Source: Candidatus Stygibacter frigidus (GTDB lineage: Bacteria; Cloacimonadota; Cloacimonadia; Cloacimonadales; TCS61). Taken from it: a DNA stretch of 9,815 nucleotides. A program made the position numbers and the translations under genes. Shown in pieces: positions 7,211-9,815 of the stretch. The notes under the pieces were generated by a model, which worked only from the letters and a program-made list of their open reading frames with translations, was not told the DNA's origin and ran no database searches. Within the stretch, counting starts at the first letter, position 1. Each line of letters begins with the position of its first letter. The stretch spans positions 1-9,815 of the forward strand of contig JAVCCT010000094.1 of the NCBI GenBank assembly GCA_030765325.1. The letters are read 5' to 3'.

Positions 7211-7717
7211 ATGACAGAAGAAAAAGAAAAAGCTCAGGAAATCATTGTGGAAATCAATGAAGATTCTAAGAAAGCAAATGATATTTATGATAATCTTCGT
7301 AAAAAAGTGAATTCTTTCAGAAAGGATAAATTTAAGGGAAAATACGGAGAGATACTTGAATATCTCTTCCTGCTACCAGATTTATTGGCTCTGATGGTAA
7401 GGCTTGCTGGAGATAAAAGAGTGCAATCAACTCAGAAATTAATGATCGGTGGAATTATTCTATATGTGATCTCACCAATAGATATTATTCCTGATTTTAT
7501 CCCAGTTCTAGGGCTGGTTGATGATCTGCTGCTGGTGGTTTATGGTTTGAATGCACTTCTTAATGAGATTGATCCGCAAATAGTGCGTGAACACTGGAGT
7601 GGTGAAGATGATCTTCTGCTAACGCTTAAAAACGCAATATTTGTGGCAGAGAGATTTTTATCTCGTAATGTGGTAAAAAGAATATCGACAATCTTTAATA
7701 AGCTGACTGGGAAATAG
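7211..7717 (+). CDS. DUF1232 (YkvA-type) small membrane-associated protein
   Basis: This 168-residue protein belongs to a widespread family of unknown function. The diagnostic core lies at 87-105: ISPIDIIPDFIPVLGLVDD, with the paired Pro-Asp motifs of DUF1232. Hydrophobic stretches at about 77-90 and 95-116 could form a membrane hairpin. The first 45 residues are highly charged and probably helical or disordered, and the C-terminal 40 residues form a predicted basic amphipathic tail (RFLSRNVVKRISTIFNK). The ribosome site is strong (GGAGGA at 7201-7206, five bases before the ATG). It lies 12 bases after valS and 3 before rdgB, inside the same operon. The family is established; what it does here is unknown. 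Confidence 0.85.
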   Translation: MTEEKEKAQEIIVEINEDSKKANDIYDNLRKKVNSFRKDKFKGKYGEILEYLFLLPDLLALMVRLAGDKRVQSTQKLMIGGIILYVISPIDIIPDFIPVLGLVDDLLLVVYGLNALLNEIDPQIVREHWSGEDDLLLTLKNAIFVAERFLSRNVVKRISTIFNKLTGK

Positions 7718-7720
7718 TTA

Positions 7721-8314
7721 ATGAAGTTATTGATTGGTACAAAAAATAGAGATAAATTCAGCGAGATCAGAGAAATCCTCTCTGGTCTCGCTTTTGAACT
7801 GCTTTCTGCGGCTGACTATGACGGCCTTCCTGATGTGGTGGAAGATAAAGACACTATTGAAGGAAATGCGATCAAGAAAGCGGAAGAAATGGCTGAGCGA
7901 TCAAAGATGTATGTACTGGCGGATGATACCGGATTATTTGTAGATGCTTTGGGTGGAGATCCGGGCGTGTATTCTGCCAGGTATGCAGGTGAAACATGCA
8001 GCTATCGTGATAATAGAATGAAACTACTGGCTGAGATGACTGGCATCACAAATAGAAATGCCAGCTTCCGCACAGTGGTGGCATTGGCTGATAGTGATGG
8101 TAAAGTGATTGCCACTGTGGAAGGAAGAGTGGAAGGTGAAATCATTTTTGAGGAAAAGGGAGATAAAGGCTTTGGCTATGACAGCATATTTTTATGTCAT
8201 GAAACAGGGAAAACTTTTGCTGAAATGAGTTCGGAAAAGAAGCATAAGATCAGTCATAGAGGACGGGCTTTTAGGAAAATGACAGAAAAAATCAAGGAAT
8301 TAAATATACTGTAA
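7721..8314 (+). CDS. rdgB: RdgB/HAM1 family non-canonical purine NTP pyrophosphatase
   Basis: This enzyme hydrolyses dITP, XTP and ITP to the monophosphate and pyrophosphate, keeping deaminated purines out of DNA and RNA. At 197 residues it has the usual length. Family features are the substrate-binding N-terminus LIGTKNRDKFSEI (4-16, equivalent to the SxNxxKxxE strand), DTIEGNAIKKA (44-54), the metal/base site LADDTGLFVDALGGDPGVYSAR (66-87) with Asp68 and Asp69, KGFGYDSIF (149-157) and KISHRGRA (176-183) with the conserved Ser-His-Arg. The ATG at 7721 is three bases after the preceding stop with only a weak GGGA (7709-7712), so translation probably depends on ribosomes arriving from upstream. 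Its codons 14-24 encode a striking stem-loop, listed separately. Confidence 0.95.
   Translation: MKLLIGTKNRDKFSEIREILSGLAFELLSAADYDGLPDVVEDKDTIEGNAIKKAEEMAERSKMYVLADDTGLFVDALGGDPGVYSARYAGETCSYRDNRMKLLAEMTGITNRNASFRTVVALADSDGKVIATVEGRVEGEIIFEEKGDKGFGYDSIFLCHETGKTFAEMSSEKKHKISHRGRAFRKMTEKIKELNIL
7760..7796 (+). promoter_or_regulatory. Terminator-like stem-loop inside the start of rdgB
   Basis: Bases 7760-7773 pair with 7779-7792 over 14 consecutive positions (13 Watson-Crick pairs and one T-G wobble, 7767 with 7785), around a five-base loop AATCC (7774-7778). Four T follow at 7793-7796. The left arm reads AGCGAGATCAGAGA. The element begins 39 bases into rdgB, so ribosomes translating rdgB would melt it. 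It could act as an internal attenuator, a pause site or a processing/stability site separating valS-DUF1232 from rdgB-phosphohexomutase. The U-tract is short for a full terminator. Confidence 0.5.
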
Positions 8315-8323
8315 GGGGGTATA

Positions 8324-9676
8324 ATGGTTAATCCATCAATATTCAGACAATATGATATCAGAGGTGTGGTAGATCAGGATCTAACGCCGGAAGTGCTTTA
8401 TTTGATTGGTAAAGGTTATGGAACTTATATAAAACGGAAGGGAGCAAAAAATTGTGTTATTGGAGGAGATGCCAGGCTCTCGACTCCTGAATTCAAAAAA
8501 GAATTCACGCAAGGTTTGCTGGAAACTGGCATAGATGTGATTGATGTAGGCATAGTTGCCACTCCAGTGCTTTATTTTTCTATCTGGAAACTCAATACTG
8601 ATGGGGGAGTGGTGATCACGGCAAGTCACAATCCTGCTGAATATAACGGGATAAAATTAAATCTTGGTTTAGGTAGTGTTTTCGGTGAACAAATCCAGGA
8701 AATACTGCATCTAATCCAGAATAATGATTTCGAAGCGGGAAAGGGAGTTAGGACAGAAGATGATACCATGAGCGAAACTTATAAAGATTATATTGTAGAT
8801 AATCTGCATATCAGCCGACCTGTAAAAGTTGCCGTTGATGGTGGAAATGGTACCGGTGGTCCTTATCTGCCAGAAATACTCAGAAGATGCGGGTGTGAAG
8901 TAGAAGAAATATATTGCGAAATGGATGGCACATTCCCTAATCATCATCCTGATCCTACAGTTGAAAAGAACATGAAAGACTTGCAGAAACTGGTAAAAGC
9001 TGAACATATTGAAATCGGTCTGGGACTGGATGGAGATGCTGATCGGATTGGAGTGATTGATGAAAAAGGCAAAATGCTTTATGGTGATCAGATTTTGAAT
9101 ATTATCGTGCGGGATTTCCTCAAAGATAATAAAGGTGAAAAGATCATAGCTGACGTGAAATGCTCCAAGAATCTGTTTGATGATATTAAAAACCAGGGTG
9201 GAATACCTATTATGTATAAGACAGGACATGCCAATATCAAGATGAAAATGCACCAGGAAGGTATTAAAGTATCTGGTGAGATGAGTGGACATATATTCTT
9301 GAAAGACAGATATTTAGGATATGATGACGCTATCTATGTGGGTGCACGTCTGGTGGAAATCGTGGCTAACTCCAAACTACCTGTAAGTGAGATGCTTTCT
9401 GATCAGCCAGTTATGTATAATACTCCGGAATTACATATAGAGAGTACTGATGCTGAAAAGTTCAAAATCGTTGATAAAGTGCGGGATTCCTTTATCGCTG
9501 AAGGATGTGAGGTAAACGATATTGATGGAATGAGATTAACTTTCCCAGATGGCTGGGCTTTATGCAGGGCTTCTAATACTACACCTCTCCTTGTTCTCAG
9601 ATTTGAAGCAGAGACAGCGGAAAGACTTAAGGAAATCCAGCAATTAGTTGAAGCAAGGGTGAAAAAATATTTATAA
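8324..9676 (+). CDS. Phosphomannomutase/phosphoglucomutase (alpha-D-phosphohexomutase)
   Basis: This enzyme interconverts hexose 1-phosphate and 6-phosphate (mannose and/or glucose), supplying GDP-mannose or UDP-glucose routes. All four domains are present in 450 residues: FRQYDIRG (7-14), the phosphoserine loop TASHNPAEYNGIK (99-111) with Ser101, the Mg-binding loop DGDADR (236-241), the sugar-recognition loop GEMSGH (318-323) and the phosphate-binding loop RASNTTP (415-421). GEMSGH is typical of the PMM/PGM subgroup with dual specificity rather than phosphoglucosamine mutase; the choice between Man and Glc cannot be settled from sequence. The strong AAGGGGG (8313-8319) just before the ATG overlaps the rdgB stop. 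It is the last gene of the block, directly before the terminator. manB/algC-type naming is possible but not assigned. Confidence 0.95.
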   Translation: MVNPSIFRQYDIRGVVDQDLTPEVLYLIGKGYGTYIKRKGAKNCVIGGDARLSTPEFKKEFTQGLLETGIDVIDVGIVATPVLYFSIWKLNTDGGVVITASHNPAEYNGIKLNLGLGSVFGEQIQEILHLIQNNDFEAGKGVRTEDDTMSETYKDYIVDNLHISRPVKVAVDGGNGTGGPYLPEILRRCGCEVEEIYCEMDGTFPNHHPDPTVEKNMKDLQKLVKAEHIEIGLGLDGDADRIGVIDEKGKMLYGDQILNIIVRDFLKDNKGEKIIADVKCSKNLFDDIKNQGGIPIMYKTGHANIKMKMHQEGIKVSGEMSGHIFLKDRYLGYDDAIYVGARLVEIVANSKLPVSEMLSDQPVMYNTPELHIESTDAEKFKIVDKVRDSFIAEGCEVNDIDGMRLTFPDGWALCRASNTTPLLVLRFEAETAERLKEIQQLVEARVKKYL

Positions 9677-9699
9677 TTAATATATCAGGTAAATATGCT

Positions 9700-9729
9700 A
9701 AAACCACCAGATAATGGTGGTTTTTTTTT
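9700..9729 (+). terminator. Intrinsic terminator of the operon
   Basis: A nine-pair stem (AAAACCACC at 9700-9708 with GGTGGTTTT at 9716-9724) closes a seven-base loop and runs into a nine-T tract (9721-9729). It starts 24 bases after the phosphohexomutase stop. This is a classic Rho-independent terminator for + strand transcription. The A/T ends of the stem mean it could also work weakly in the opposite direction. Confidence 0.9.
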
Positions 9730-9760
9730 ATTAAGAGACTTAATAACTAATATTTCCGAC

Positions 9761-9778
9761 TTGTCGTAATTGTCATAA
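9761..9778. repeat. Tandem 9-bp direct repeat after the terminator
   Basis: TTGTCGTAA (9761-9769) is followed directly by TTGTCATAA (9770-9778), one mismatch in nine. The repeat lies in the intergenic DNA after the operon and overlaps a possible -35 box. It could be an operator-like pair or chance in AT-rich DNA. Confidence 0.4.
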
Positions 9779-9797
9779 ATACAATAACTTATATTCT
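9770..9797 (+). promoter_or_regulatory. Candidate promoter for a gene beyond the window
   Basis: TTGTCA at 9770-9775 (5/6 to the -35 consensus) and TATTCT at 9792-9797 (4/6 to the -10 consensus) are separated by 16 bases. The position after a strong terminator is sensible for the start of a new transcription unit, but no downstream gene is visible to confirm it. Confidence 0.3.
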
Positions 9798-9815
9798 TAA
9801 TGCGGAATTCCCTAT

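Noticed and set aside
8489..8506. Inverted repeat of two GAATTC sites around six A
   Set aside because: It encodes the ordinary EFKKEF stretch of the phosphohexomutase. The half-sites are self-complementary hexamers, no T-tract follows, and nothing ties it to regulation.
8711..9292. 193-codon open frame on the minus strand
   Set aside because: It lies wholly inside the phosphohexomutase, which has every family motif. The minus-strand product is rich in Phe, Ile and His with no recognisable domain, as expected from antisense of AT-rich coding DNA.

Overview
The window holds one dense block of nine genes, all on the + strand, with gaps of 0 to 13 bases between them. It runs from an upstream leader (1-170) to a clear intrinsic terminator (9700-9729). 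The DNA is AT-rich. There are no tRNA, rRNA, insertion-sequence or CRISPR signals. The AT-rich coding style, the mix of genes and the ValRS and phosphohexomutase sequence types suggest an uncultured anaerobe of the Cloacimonadota or a neighbouring FCB-type lineage. This placement is an impression from sequence style and has not been tested by a search.

Layout: 1-170 is a non-coding leader with a tandem 9-bp repeat. It is followed by ribH (lumazine synthase, riboflavin synthesis), nusB (transcription antitermination), a family 2 glycosyltransferase, a radical SAM protein with extra C-terminal cysteines, and a one-pass membrane protein that joins a degenerate PP2C-like domain to PQQ-type beta repeats. 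Next come valS (valyl-tRNA synthetase), a small DUF1232/YkvA-type membrane protein, rdgB (non-canonical NTP pyrophosphatase) and a phosphomannomutase/phosphoglucomutase. After the terminator, 9730-9815 holds a 9-bp direct repeat and a possible promoter for a gene outside the window.

Role: most genes are housekeeping (vitamin B2, transcription, tRNA charging, nucleotide-pool cleaning, sugar-phosphate supply). The less ordinary part is the trio at 1107-4533 (glycosyltransferase, radical SAM enzyme, pseudophosphatase-propeller membrane protein) set between nusB and valS. The first two are separated by one base and look translationally coupled. The terminal phosphohexomutase could feed activated sugar into glycan synthesis, but that link is inference. 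The most notable non-protein signal is a 14-bp stem-loop followed by four T inside the start of rdgB (7760-7796), which looks like an internal attenuator or processing site.
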